From assembly GCA_947173895.1 (NCBI GenBank), contig CAMWGU010000027.1:1-34514 (forward strand): 34,514 nt of DNA. The letters are read 5' to 3'. Position 1 is the stretch's first letter. Each line of letters opens with the position of its first letter. The translations under genes were made by a program, and so were the position numbers. Shown in pieces: positions 6,740-13,165 of this stretch. The stretch comes from an uncultured Bacteroides sp. (GTDB lineage Bacteria > Bacteroidota > Bacteroidia > Bacteroidales > Bacteroidaceae). The notes below the pieces were generated by a model. The model was not told where the DNA came from. It saw only the letters and a list, made by a program, of their open reading frames with translations, and did not search any database.

Positions 6740-7465
6740 ATGGAAAATAACTTAATTTTGGAGGGGCTTCTCTCTATGGTTACGGAACTGAAAGAACGGC
6801 AGGAGAAGCAGGTAACGCCAGCCAGCCGGGAGGAAACGATTAACCGACTGGACGTTATCGAACAGCGCATTTCGGAAATGCAGGGCAAATCCGGCATTAC
6901 TGAAAACATGGTGCAGGAGATTCTAAACCAAATCGGCAGTATCGGAAAAGGGCAGTCCGGGAACCAAAAACAGGACCTTGAAGATATAAAGGGGCTTATC
7001 GTGACCTCGCACCGATATTTCAAGGAGCGGTTAAAGGTGTTGTTCCCGGCTGATGATACACCAGCCGGAGAAATAACGCCCGTTTCATGGTACGGCAAAC
7101 TGACATACCGGGTAACTCCCTGTCTGAAGCCCAAGTTCTTTCTTCTTTCAGCAGGGATAATCATTTGCCTTGTGTCGCTTGCATTGAATGTGCGGTTTAT
7201 ACAAAGAATGCAGCGGTTACAGGACAACGATATAAAATACCGCTATATCCTGATGAAAGGAAAGGCAGACGGCAGCAGCCTTGATTTGCTGGAAACGAGG
7301 TTCGGCAGGGAACGGGACAACGATTTCATCCGAAGCCTGACCGATTCGGTGAAAGGCTTTGAATACCGCAGCAGAAAGCAGGCGGAAGCGTTGGAACGGG
7401 CAAGGCTGTTAAACGAGCAAGCCGAGCAGCTAAGGGAGCAAGCCGACAAATTAGGCAAGCCATAA
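6740..7465 (+). CDS. Mobilization protein MobC-like, single-pass membrane protein
   Basis: The 241-residue product begins 4 nt after the relaxase stop and is the last gene of the mobilization operon. It has an N-terminal coiled-coil-rich part (about residues 1-70), one transmembrane segment at about 132-152 (FFLLSAGIIICLVSLALNV), and a charged C-terminal coiled coil (about 205-240, glutamate/glutamine/arginine-rich). A protein of this layout is regularly the third gene of Bacteroidales mobA-mobB-mobC sets. A role in linking the relaxosome to the membrane is plausible but is inference; the sequence has no enzymatic motif. Confidence 0.8.
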   Translation: MENNLILEGLLSMVTELKERQEKQVTPASREETINRLDVIEQRISEMQGKSGITENMVQEILNQIGSIGKGQSGNQKQDLEDIKGLIVTSHRYFKERLKVLFPADDTPAGEITPVSWYGKLTYRVTPCLKPKFFLLSAGIIICLVSLALNVRFIQRMQRLQDNDIKYRYILMKGKADGSSLDLLETRFGRERDNDFIRSLTDSVKGFEYRSRKQAEALERARLLNEQAEQLREQADKLGKP

Positions 7466-7475
7466 AACAAAAGCG

Positions 7476-7505
7476 AAGCCGGAACAGAACCGCCCCGGCT
7501 TTTTA
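7476..7505 (+). terminator. Rho-independent terminator after the mobilization operon
   Basis: AAGCCGG (7476-7482) pairs with CCGGCTT (7495-7501) around a 12-nt loop and is followed by a run of T residues. It sits 10 nt after the MobC stop and also at the 3' end of the convergent HTH gene. Confidence 0.85.
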
Positions 7506-7507
7506 AT

Positions 7508-7867
7508 TCACTTCTTTTTCTTCGTGCAGTGTTCTTTCTCGAACTGGCGCAACGAGGTGACGCTGAACCGCTCCTTGATGAACTCCCGGACATCGGAAGC
7601 CTTGTAGTACACTTTTCCGCTGATTGTGAAGTACGGCAGCGCACCGATAGCCCGGTAGCGTTGCAGGGTCTTGATACTTACTTTGAACAGCAGGCACAAG
7701 TCCTGATTATCCAGCAGGTTGTCATCTTCGGGCAGCACCCTGTCGGCATTGCGCAGTACCCGTACATCCTTGCAGAGTTCTTCCAGTTTGGCGTACAGCT
7801 TCTGCATCCATACGCTGAAATCGTCATTGTCTATATACATGATTGCTTCATTTTTCTGATTATACAT
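7508..7867 (-). CDS. Excisionase-like helix-turn-helix protein
   Basis: The 119-residue protein has an HTH_17-type domain in its C-terminal half: NQDLCLLFKVSIKTLQRYRA, then GALPYFTISGKVYYKASDVREF. The YYKASDV wing is shared with the HTH protein at 1842-2129. The N-terminal half is helical (KLYAKLEELCKDVRVL). The ATG at 7867 is used here; the ATG at 7840 (MYIDNDD) is an alternative that loses nine residues. A weak -7 box (GAACTTTG, minus, 7893-7900) lies upstream. It converges on the mobilization operon and is the fourth such regulator on the element; a role in control of mobilization or excision is likely. Confidence 0.85.
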   Translation of the reverse strand: MYNQKNEAIMYIDNDDFSVWMQKLYAKLEELCKDVRVLRNADRVLPEDDNLLDNQDLCLLFKVSIKTLQRYRAIGALPYFTISGKVYYKASDVREFIKERFSVTSLRQFEKEHCTKKKK

Positions 7868-7970
7868 TATGGTCTGTCAATCGATTGATGAAGCAAAGTT
7901 CAGAAAACAGGTGCAAAGAAATTATAGGGGAACTAATGGAATCCCCTATAAATAAATCGTAAGCCGTTGG

Positions 7971-8381
7971 TTATCTGTACCCTTTCTTGTCATGTTCCTT
8001 TTTGATAAGTTCTACCAATCCATTAAGAAACCCGGTCAGTTTGCCCGGCTTTCGTTTTATCACGTCCTCATGTTTTTGGTAACAGTCGCCTATCTTGATG
8101 TTGAACAGCCATTCAAAGGCTTTCGCCAAGTCCACCAAGTAGGCGGGCTTGCCGTTCTGATACACGATGTCTTTGGAGAGGAACAAACCGCTTACCATTT
8201 CCATGATGTTGATAAGGGTTGTCTTGTCAGCGAGGTAGAGAGGGGAAAGTGGTTGTGTATTAGAATGTGTCCTGAACTGTTCGGGATATTTAATTCGTAA
8301 CCTTATAATATAAATTTCTGTATTTATTATTCCTATTGCTTCATCAATAAATTGCGTAAAGGGTATTTTCCTTTTGCCCAA
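7971..8381 (-). CDS. RteC-like regulatory protein, short or truncated
   Basis: The 136-residue frame has features of the C-terminal region of RteC-type proteins of Bacteroides transposons: SPLYLADKTTLINIMEMVSG, then LVDLAKAFEWLFNIKIGDCY and a basic RKPGKLTGFL helix. RteC activates excision genes of CTnDOT-like elements. There is no ATG at the front of the frame: the first possible start is TTG at 8381, inside the end of the upstream 79-residue gene (38-nt overlap). Either this is translated by coupling from a TTG, or an older longer gene was broken or frameshifted here. The family call is moderately sure. Confidence 0.65.
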   Translation of the reverse strand: MGKRKIPFTQFIDEAIGIINTEIYIIRLRIKYPEQFRTHSNTQPLSPLYLADKTTLINIMEMVSGLFLSKDIVYQNGKPAYLVDLAKAFEWLFNIKIGDCYQKHEDVIKRKPGKLTGFLNGLVELIKKEHDKKGYR

Positions 8382-8583
8382 ATTGCATACGATACAATTT
8401 GAGCTTGTTTAATCCCATTGAATAAAAACGTAATAGGACTGCATAATCCTGTTCTACTGTACTTATTTCTACTAAATAAGCAGTCAATTCATTGATAGCA
8501 TCTGTCAACTCTGCAACAGATGCTTTGTGTTGAGTATATTCAGACAATAACTGAAATATGCTCAATTCAAGGATTCTTTTCAT
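8344..8583 (-). CDS. Small hypothetical protein upstream of the RteC-like gene
   Basis: The 79-residue product is not recognised. It is mostly helical (ELSIFQLLSEYTQHKASVAEL) and has no signal peptide or membrane segment. It starts 10 nt after the hydrolase stop and overlaps the RteC-like frame by 38 nt, so the three genes could be one minus-strand transcript from the promoter at 9184-9191. Together with the next frame it would make about 205-210 residues, close to a full RteC, so it may be the N-terminal part of a frameshifted RteC-like gene. Confidence 0.5.
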   Translation of the reverse strand: MKRILELSIFQLLSEYTQHKASVAELTDAINELTAYLVEISTVEQDYAVLLRFYSMGLNKLKLYRMQFGQKENTLYAIY

Positions 8584-8593
8584 TTTCTTTAAT

Positions 8594-9160
8594 TTAAAGT
8601 GTCGTTAAACATGATTTTATGTACTCGTCAGTCGATATAATAGTGGCATAAAATGGTGTTAATGCAGCTAAAAAAACAGCTTGCACTTTTTCTGCTTCTA
8701 CCTTAAAACCTTGAAATTCTAAATCTTTAGTAGCGCAAGCGTCCTGTATTATAGTGCATTTATATCCCAAGTCTTTAGCAGCTCTTACGGTAGCATCCAC
8801 GCACATGTGTGTCATCATACCACAAATAACTACATCTGTGATATTTTTAGATTGTAACAAATTATTTAATTCTGTCTGATAAAAACTGTTCGGAGAATGT
8901 TTAATAATTATATCTTCTTTTTTTATCGGAGCAACACTGCTATGTATTTCTGCCCCTATAGTATCAGGTAGAAAAAAAGTTGCATCCTGTCTAGATGAAA
9001 TATGCCGTATATATATAACTGGTAGGGAATTTAACCTAAAATAATGTATAAGTTTTTGCGCTTTTAATACAGCATCCAAACTGCCTACCAGTGGATATAA
9101 TCCACCTTCAAAATAATCATTTTGGAGGTCTATAAGAATTAATGCTTTCTGTTTTTTCAT
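8594..9160 (-). CDS. Isochorismatase-family cysteine hydrolase
   Basis: The 188-residue protein shows the full cysteine-hydrolase triad: Asp in LILIDLQND (about residue 10), Lys in IIIKHSPNSF, and Cys in GMMTHMCVDATVRAA with its preceding cis-peptide motif. The family hydrolyses isochorismate, nicotinamide or related amides; the substrate cannot be told from sequence. The ATG at 9160 is chosen because the upstream GTG at 9184 lies inside the -7 box. It is divergent from an HxlR regulator, a common pairing in which the regulator controls the hydrolase. It appears to be cargo of the element. Confidence 0.88.
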   Translation of the reverse strand: MKKQKALILIDLQNDYFEGGLYPLVGSLDAVLKAQKLIHYFRLNSLPVIYIRHISSRQDATFFLPDTIGAEIHSSVAPIKKEDIIIKHSPNSFYQTELNNLLQSKNITDVVICGMMTHMCVDATVRAAKDLGYKCTIIQDACATKDLEFQGFKVEAEKVQAVFLAALTPFYATIISTDEYIKSCLTTL

Positions 9161-9183
9161 TTTTATGCTTTTAATATTTTCCA

Positions 9184-9191
9184 CAAAGTTA
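9184..9191 (-). promoter_or_regulatory. -7 promoter box for the hydrolase operon
   Basis: TAACTTTG on the minus strand matches TAnnTTTG and lies 23 nt before the ATG at 9160. It is only 9 nt from the divergent box at 9201-9208. Confidence 0.65.
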
Positions 9192-9200
9192 AATGTTTAC

Positions 9201-9208
9201 TATCTTTG
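9201..9208 (+). promoter_or_regulatory. -7 promoter box for the HxlR regulator gene
   Basis: TATCTTTG on the plus strand matches TAnnTTTG exactly. The 5' leader would be about 75 nt and contains the dyad at 9207-9238. Confidence 0.65.
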
Positions 9209-9238
9209 TATCAAGTATGTACAATTTAGTATGATACA
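9207..9238. promoter_or_regulatory. Candidate HxlR operator
   Basis: TGTATCA (9207-9213) and TGATACA (9232-9238) form a perfect 7-bp dyad with an 18-nt spacer that itself contains GTATGTAC. It overlaps the start region of the regulator transcript and lies next to both divergent promoters, where an autoregulatory operator would sit. Confidence 0.5.
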
Positions 9239-9288
9239 GACTAAAAGGTATCGAATATTGATTATCAAATTAATGTGCTCAAATAAAA

Positions 9289-9624
9289 ATGAATAAGAAC
9301 ATTAAAAAAGATATTTGTGTGCTTGATTTTGCTTTCCAACGGATAGGAGGGAAATATAAAGGACGTATTCTTTGGGCTCTGTCAAAACATACGGTTATGC
9401 GATATGGTGAACTGAGCCGTGAAATATCCGACATAAGTACAAAGATGCTCACACAAACCTTGAGAGAGTTGGAAATGGATAATTTGATTCATCGTGAAAT
9501 GTATCCTCAAGTTCCCCCAAAAGTCGAATACTCTTTAACCGAGACAGGCAAGGAGCTTATTCCATTCATTAAATATTTGGTTGATTGGGGATATAAAAAA
9601 ATGGCTGAAGAAAACGAGAATTGA
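9289..9624 (+). CDS. HxlR-family winged-helix transcriptional regulator
   Basis: The 111-residue protein has the complete HxlR (DUF24) winged helix: DFAFQRIGGKYKGRILWALS, RYGELSREISDISTKMLTQT, LRELEMDNLIHREMYPQVPP and KVEYSLTETGKEL. The usual N-terminal cysteine for redox sensing may be represented by Cys at about residue 10 (DICVLDF). HxlR proteins act as dimers on divergent promoters in response to oxidants or electrophiles. It is divergent from the cysteine hydrolase and a dyad lies in between, so local regulation is likely. Confidence 0.93.
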   Translation: MNKNIKKDICVLDFAFQRIGGKYKGRILWALSKHTVMRYGELSREISDISTKMLTQTLRELEMDNLIHREMYPQVPPKVEYSLTETGKELIPFIKYLVDWGYKKMAEENEN

Positions 9625-9641
9625 TTAATTTTCATAATAAC

Positions 9642-9649
9642 TAATTTTG
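9642..9649 (+). promoter_or_regulatory. -7 promoter box for the AlbA_2/helicase pair
   Basis: TAATTTTG matches TAnnTTTG and lies 20 nt before the ATG at 9670. It is followed by GTATCATC, which shares ATGATAC (as its complement) with the HxlR dyad. Confidence 0.6.
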
Positions 9650-9669
9650 TATCATCGTCATAAAAACTT

Positions 9670-11046
9670 ATGCTGAATACAGAAACCATACAATCACTCA
9701 TCGATAGCGGAGAAGGCTATAATGTAGAGTTCAAAGTTCGTGTTCCTTCAAAGGTTCGTGAACTAACAGAGGAAATTTGCGCTTTCGCTAATGCTGACGG
9801 AGGATATTTGCTTATCGGCGTAGATGATAACGGACAGATTATTGGTACAGGTTTGGAAAATGACAAACGTTCAGCCATTCAAGGCTCTATCAGTGAAATA
9901 TCTCCGGCTCTCCATTGTGATATGTATGCGGTAAATATCGAGGATAAGACAGTTTGGGTAATTGATGTTCCGTCAGGGAAAGATAAACCTTATATATTTT
10001 CCGGTTCTATCTATGTGCGTGAGGGAGCGAACTCGCAAAAACTTCGCACAGCCGAAGAAATGCGCAGCTTCTTTCAGGAATGTAACAAAATCTTTTTCGA
10101 CCATATACCCTGCCATTGGTTCAATATCTACACGGATGCGGATGAACAGATGATTAAGGATTTCCGAACAGAAGCCAAACTTAGTCCATCCACACCCGAC
10201 AAACAAATATTTGAGAACTTGGAACTGTTTACCGAGAATGGAACGGCAAAGAACGGTGCAGCGATGTTCTTCGGAAAACAACCTGAACGAAAGTTTCCAC
10301 ACGTTGTTACAAGATGTGTTCTTTTCAAGGGAACGAATAAAGTCTATATTATAGATGACAAAACTTTCAGAGGTTCATTGTACCAACAGTATTTACAGGC
10401 TATGTCTTGGCTGGAAAGCAAACTGCAAGTAGCTTATAAAATAGAGGGAACAGGACCAAGAGAGGAAATTTGGGAAATCCCTCTGACCGTATTTAAAGAA
10501 GCTATTATAAACGCCTTGTCGCACCGTGATTACTACGAACAAGGCGCAAGCATTATGATAGAAATGTTTGAAGACCGGGTAGAGATTTCCAATCCCGGAG
10601 GACTTTTACCTGTTGTAGCTAAAGACTTTGGACACAAAAGCATGACACGTAATCCGCTAATATTCGGATTATTTACCCGTATGCACTTGGTAGAAAGAGT
10701 TGCATCCGGTATTCCCCGTATGCAAGAAGCTATGAGAGAAGCAAATCTTCCTGAACCGGAATTTCATACGGACGGGATGTTTACGGTTATATTCAAAAGA
10801 GGTATCAGTATCAAGAATGATACTGTAAATGATACTGTAAATGATACTGTAAACTCAAAAGAACAGGAAGTACTAAATATCATCAAGCAATATCCTGGAC
10901 TTAATTCGTCTAAGATTGCAGGATTAATAGGCAAAAGTGTTCCGACTGCTAAACGCTACTTAAATTCTTTGGTTAGATTAGATTTGATAGAGTTTAGAGG
11001 GGCACAGAAAAATGGAGGATATTATTGGAATAGCCCAAAGAGATGA
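9670..11046 (+). CDS. AlbA_2 (Schlafen-like) domain ATP-binding protein with C-terminal HTH
   Basis: The 458-residue protein has three parts. An AlbA_2/Schlafen domain (about residues 14-125) shows EFKVRVPSKVRELTEEICAF followed by ANADGGYLLIGVDDNG. A GHKL-type ATPase domain (HATPase_c_4, about 270-370) shows KEAIINALSHRDY and VEISNPGGLLP. The C-terminus (about 395-450) is a winged helix (LNSSKIAGLIGKSVPTAKRY) after a linker with a triple NDTV repeat. The family is often annotated as a RecG-like or transcriptional regulator; its biochemical role is poorly known and some members sit in phage-defence loci. It precedes the DUF2075 helicase by 55 nt on the same strand, probably in one operon. Confidence 0.88.
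   Translation: MLNTETIQSLIDSGEGYNVEFKVRVPSKVRELTEEICAFANADGGYLLIGVDDNGQIIGTGLENDKRSAIQGSISEISPALHCDMYAVNIEDKTVWVIDVPSGKDKPYIFSGSIYVREGANSQKLRTAEEMRSFFQECNKIFFDHIPCHWFNIYTDADEQMIKDFRTEAKLSPSTPDKQIFENLELFTENGTAKNGAAMFFGKQPERKFPHVVTRCVLFKGTNKVYIIDDKTFRGSLYQQYLQAMSWLESKLQVAYKIEGTGPREEIWEIPLTVFKEAIINALSHRDYYEQGASIMIEMFEDRVEISNPGGLLPVVAKDFGHKSMTRNPLIFGLFTRMHLVERVASGIPRMQEAMREANLPEPEFHTDGMFTVIFKRGISIKNDTVNDTVNDTVNSKEQEVLNIIKQYPGLNSSKIAGLIGKSVPTAKRYLNSLVRLDLIEFRGAQKNGGYYWNSPKR
10816..10851 (+). repeat. Three tandem copies of a 12-bp repeat inside the AlbA_2 gene
   Basis: AATGATACTGTA occurs three times without change (10816-10827, 10828-10839, 10840-10851) and encodes NDTV three times in the linker before the C-terminal HTH. 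The unit is four codons, so gain or loss keeps the frame. Confidence 0.85.
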
Positions 11047-11101
11047 AACACCAAGTAAAAATTATCATCATATTTAAAATTAGTATTTGCAAATTTGCCC
11101 T

Positions 11102-12538
11102 ATGAAAAGTGTCAATATTCTATCTATCATAGAAGCTTATCGAAAACTAAGTAATACACTATTCCAAAAACTTATGAATAGTTACGGAATAATCAGTGGA
11201 ATAAAAGATTACGAGCTTAATGGTATAGAGTCTTTTGTGAATGAATTATTAAAAATAAAAAATAACATCACCATTGTTAACAACTATTATTTAGGATATT
11301 CAATACCACAAATTGGAAAAGAATTTGATTTACTTAGATTTGGTGATAATTATATTATCAACATAGAAATAAAAACGGAGAGTTCAATAGACAAGATATT
11401 CAAACAACAGCAAAAGAATAGATACTACCTCGAGTTCTTGGATAAGGAAGTTTATATCTATACCTATATTTTAAACGAAAATAAGCTTTATAAACTCATA
11501 ATAAAAGATAGTAATAATGAAATAAAAGAAGCGACTTTTAATGAGTTGTGCAACAAGCTGTTTCTTCAAGAAGTAGTAACATTCAACAATATTGATGATT
11601 TATTTAATCCATCCGACTATTTAGTTTCTCCTTTCAATTCTCCTGAAAAATTTATGGCAGAAGGATATTTTCTTACAGTCCAACAAGAACAAATATATAA
11701 TGAAATCCGAACAAAGTTATCTGACGCAACAACAAAATTCATAGCTTTAACAGGTAGTGCAGGAACAGGCAAAACATTATTGACTTATCATATAGCTAAA
11801 GAAAGCATTCGGAAAGGCGAAAAAGTACTTATTTTACATTGTGCTCCACTAAATAGTGGTCACAAAATCTTAATGGAAGAATATGGTTGGAGCATACATA
11901 TGCCTAAATATGCTCCGAATACGACAGATTTTGACTTAATTATAATTGACGAAGCCCAACGAATGTATCCATATCAATTTGATAAATATATAGAAGAAGT
12001 ACGCACTTTCAATAAAAAATGCATATTCTCATACGATGAAAACCAATACTTGCGTGATAATGAGAAAAATTACCATACCAAAGAAAGGATTGAAAAAGAA
12101 TTATCATGTACCCCCTATAAGCTAACAGATAAAATTAGAACAAATAAAGAAATTGCATATTTTATAAGACAACTTTTCAATCTCAAAAAGAATATATCCA
12201 ACATAGACTATCCCAACATTGAACTTACATATTGCAAAAATTATTTTTCTGCAAAATCATTGCTGCAAAAATTATCGAAGAAAAACTGGAAAGTGCCTAA
12301 TTACACACCGGGAACGCGCTCAACCTTCCATTATGAAGCATACTTATCCGGTGATACAGAAAGTGCACATTCTGTAGTTGGTCAAGAGTTCGACAACGTT
12401 GTGATAGTCATAGATGACTCTTTTAAATATAATTCTCAAGGAGATTTAATTGCTGATAATACTTATTATTCGCAAAGACAAATGTTATATCAAATAATCA
12501 CTAGGACAAGAAAAAAAACTGCATATTGTAATAATTGA
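11102..12538 (+). CDS. PD-(D/E)xK-like nuclease fused to DUF2075 (Schlafen group 3-like) helicase
   Basis: The 478-residue product starts at ATG 11102 (a TTG at 11087 is less likely). An N-terminal domain has a restriction-nuclease-like pattern: Asp76 in GKEFDLLRF, then Glu89-x-Lys91 in INIEIKTE. A superfamily-1 helicase domain of DUF2075 type follows: Walker A GSAGTGKT at 218-225, Walker B IIDEAQR at 281-287, SYDENQY at 310-316, and VVGQEFDNVVIVIDD at 425-439. The frame ends abnormally after RTRKK: with one A fewer in the A8 run at 12511-12518 it would continue for 22 more residues with family-like sequence to the stop at 12582-12584. The gene is very AT-rich and probably cotranscribed with the AlbA_2 gene. 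A defence role is inference. Confidence 0.82.
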   Translation: MKSVNILSIIEAYRKLSNTLFQKLMNSYGIISGIKDYELNGIESFVNELLKIKNNITIVNNYYLGYSIPQIGKEFDLLRFGDNYIINIEIKTESSIDKIFKQQQKNRYYLEFLDKEVYIYTYILNENKLYKLIIKDSNNEIKEATFNELCNKLFLQEVVTFNNIDDLFNPSDYLVSPFNSPEKFMAEGYFLTVQQEQIYNEIRTKLSDATTKFIALTGSAGTGKTLLTYHIAKESIRKGEKVLILHCAPLNSGHKILMEEYGWSIHMPKYAPNTTDFDLIIIDEAQRMYPYQFDKYIEEVRTFNKKCIFSYDENQYLRDNEKNYHTKERIEKELSCTPYKLTDKIRTNKEIAYFIRQLFNLKKNISNIDYPNIELTYCKNYFSAKSLLQKLSKKNWKVPNYTPGTRSTFHYEAYLSGDTESAHSVVGQEFDNVVIVIDDSFKYNSQGDLIADNTYYSQRQMLYQIITRTRKKTAYCNN

Positions 12539-12758
12539 CAATGAAGTCATGTTAGATAGATGTATAGATATTCTAAATAAATAATTTCATCGACTTACTA
12601 ACAAAAATCTAAATTAAAGAATTTAATATCAGAAAATGTACTATCTTCGCATTCAGAAATCGTACCCAAGATACAAACTTGTGTTGAACGGTGCAAAGCT
12701 GTGAAAACCTTATTCAAGGGACTTACATCGTAGCAAAGATATAACTTACTGAGAGATA

Positions 12759-12794
12759 GTGCCATATCAAACCGTTTTCGGTTGCTGGTGGCAC
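12759..12794. other. Two-step dyad of unknown role
   Basis: GTGCCA (12759-12764) pairs with TGGCAC (12789-12794), and inside it AACCG (12770-12774) pairs with CGGTT (12779-12783) around TTTT. It has no T-run; it could be an RNA hairpin or a recombinase or excisionase site near the element end. Confidence 0.4.
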
Positions 12795-12818
12795 CACTTT
12801 GAAAGAAGGCGAAACGAA

Positions 12819-12855
12819 AAAAACTCCTGATTTCCAAACGAAATCGGGAGTTTTT
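12819..12855. terminator. Strong bidirectional terminator hairpin
   Basis: A 16-nt arm (12819-12834) pairs with 12840-12855 with a single G-T wobble and a 5-nt loop; there are five A before and five T after, so it can end transcription from both sides. No clear gene ends next to it. Confidence 0.8.
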
Positions 12856-13165
12856 GTTTTCCGAGGGGACGCGAAAAGCGGCAGAATATTACCGTTTCCG
12901 GTGTTCCAATCGGTGAAGCAAGAAAGGTGGAACGTGAATCTCCACCGATTGCCAATAGTGTAAGCATTGAGAATGTGGCAAAGGCAGAAACCTATGTATA
13001 GTTGAGGTTCATCCCGTCAGCCACTTGTTCCCGATGCTTTAAAATTGTTTTTGGCCACCATGTTTGATTAAATTTCGCAAAAGGCCAACTCCTTCACGAT
13101 ATGAGTTTCGACCTGACGCACACTGGAAGAATTTTCTGGCAGCTATCGTATAGAGTTGGATTATC

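Larger units (their letters stand above)
12539..13165. other. Gene-poor region, probable right end of the element
   Basis: About 630 nt without a convincing complete gene separate the AT-rich cargo from the GC-richer chromosome. It holds a dyad at 12759-12794, a strong hairpin at 12819-12855, a minus-strand TATCTTTG box at 12734-12741, and an open plus frame 12831-13001 without start (ending NVAKAETYV) that could be the tail of a chromosomal gene cut by the insertion. The attachment site should lie here, but with the left end outside the window it cannot be fixed. Confidence 0.45.

Noticed and set aside
12759-12810. tRNA or tmRNA 3' end as attachment site.
   Set aside because: No T-loop, anticodon arm or CCA-type end can be drawn around the dyad.
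12598-12837. Minus-strand open frame of 79 codons (inner ATG at 12765).
   Set aside because: It spans the dyad and a -7 box, has no recognisable domain, and lies in the likely end region of the element.
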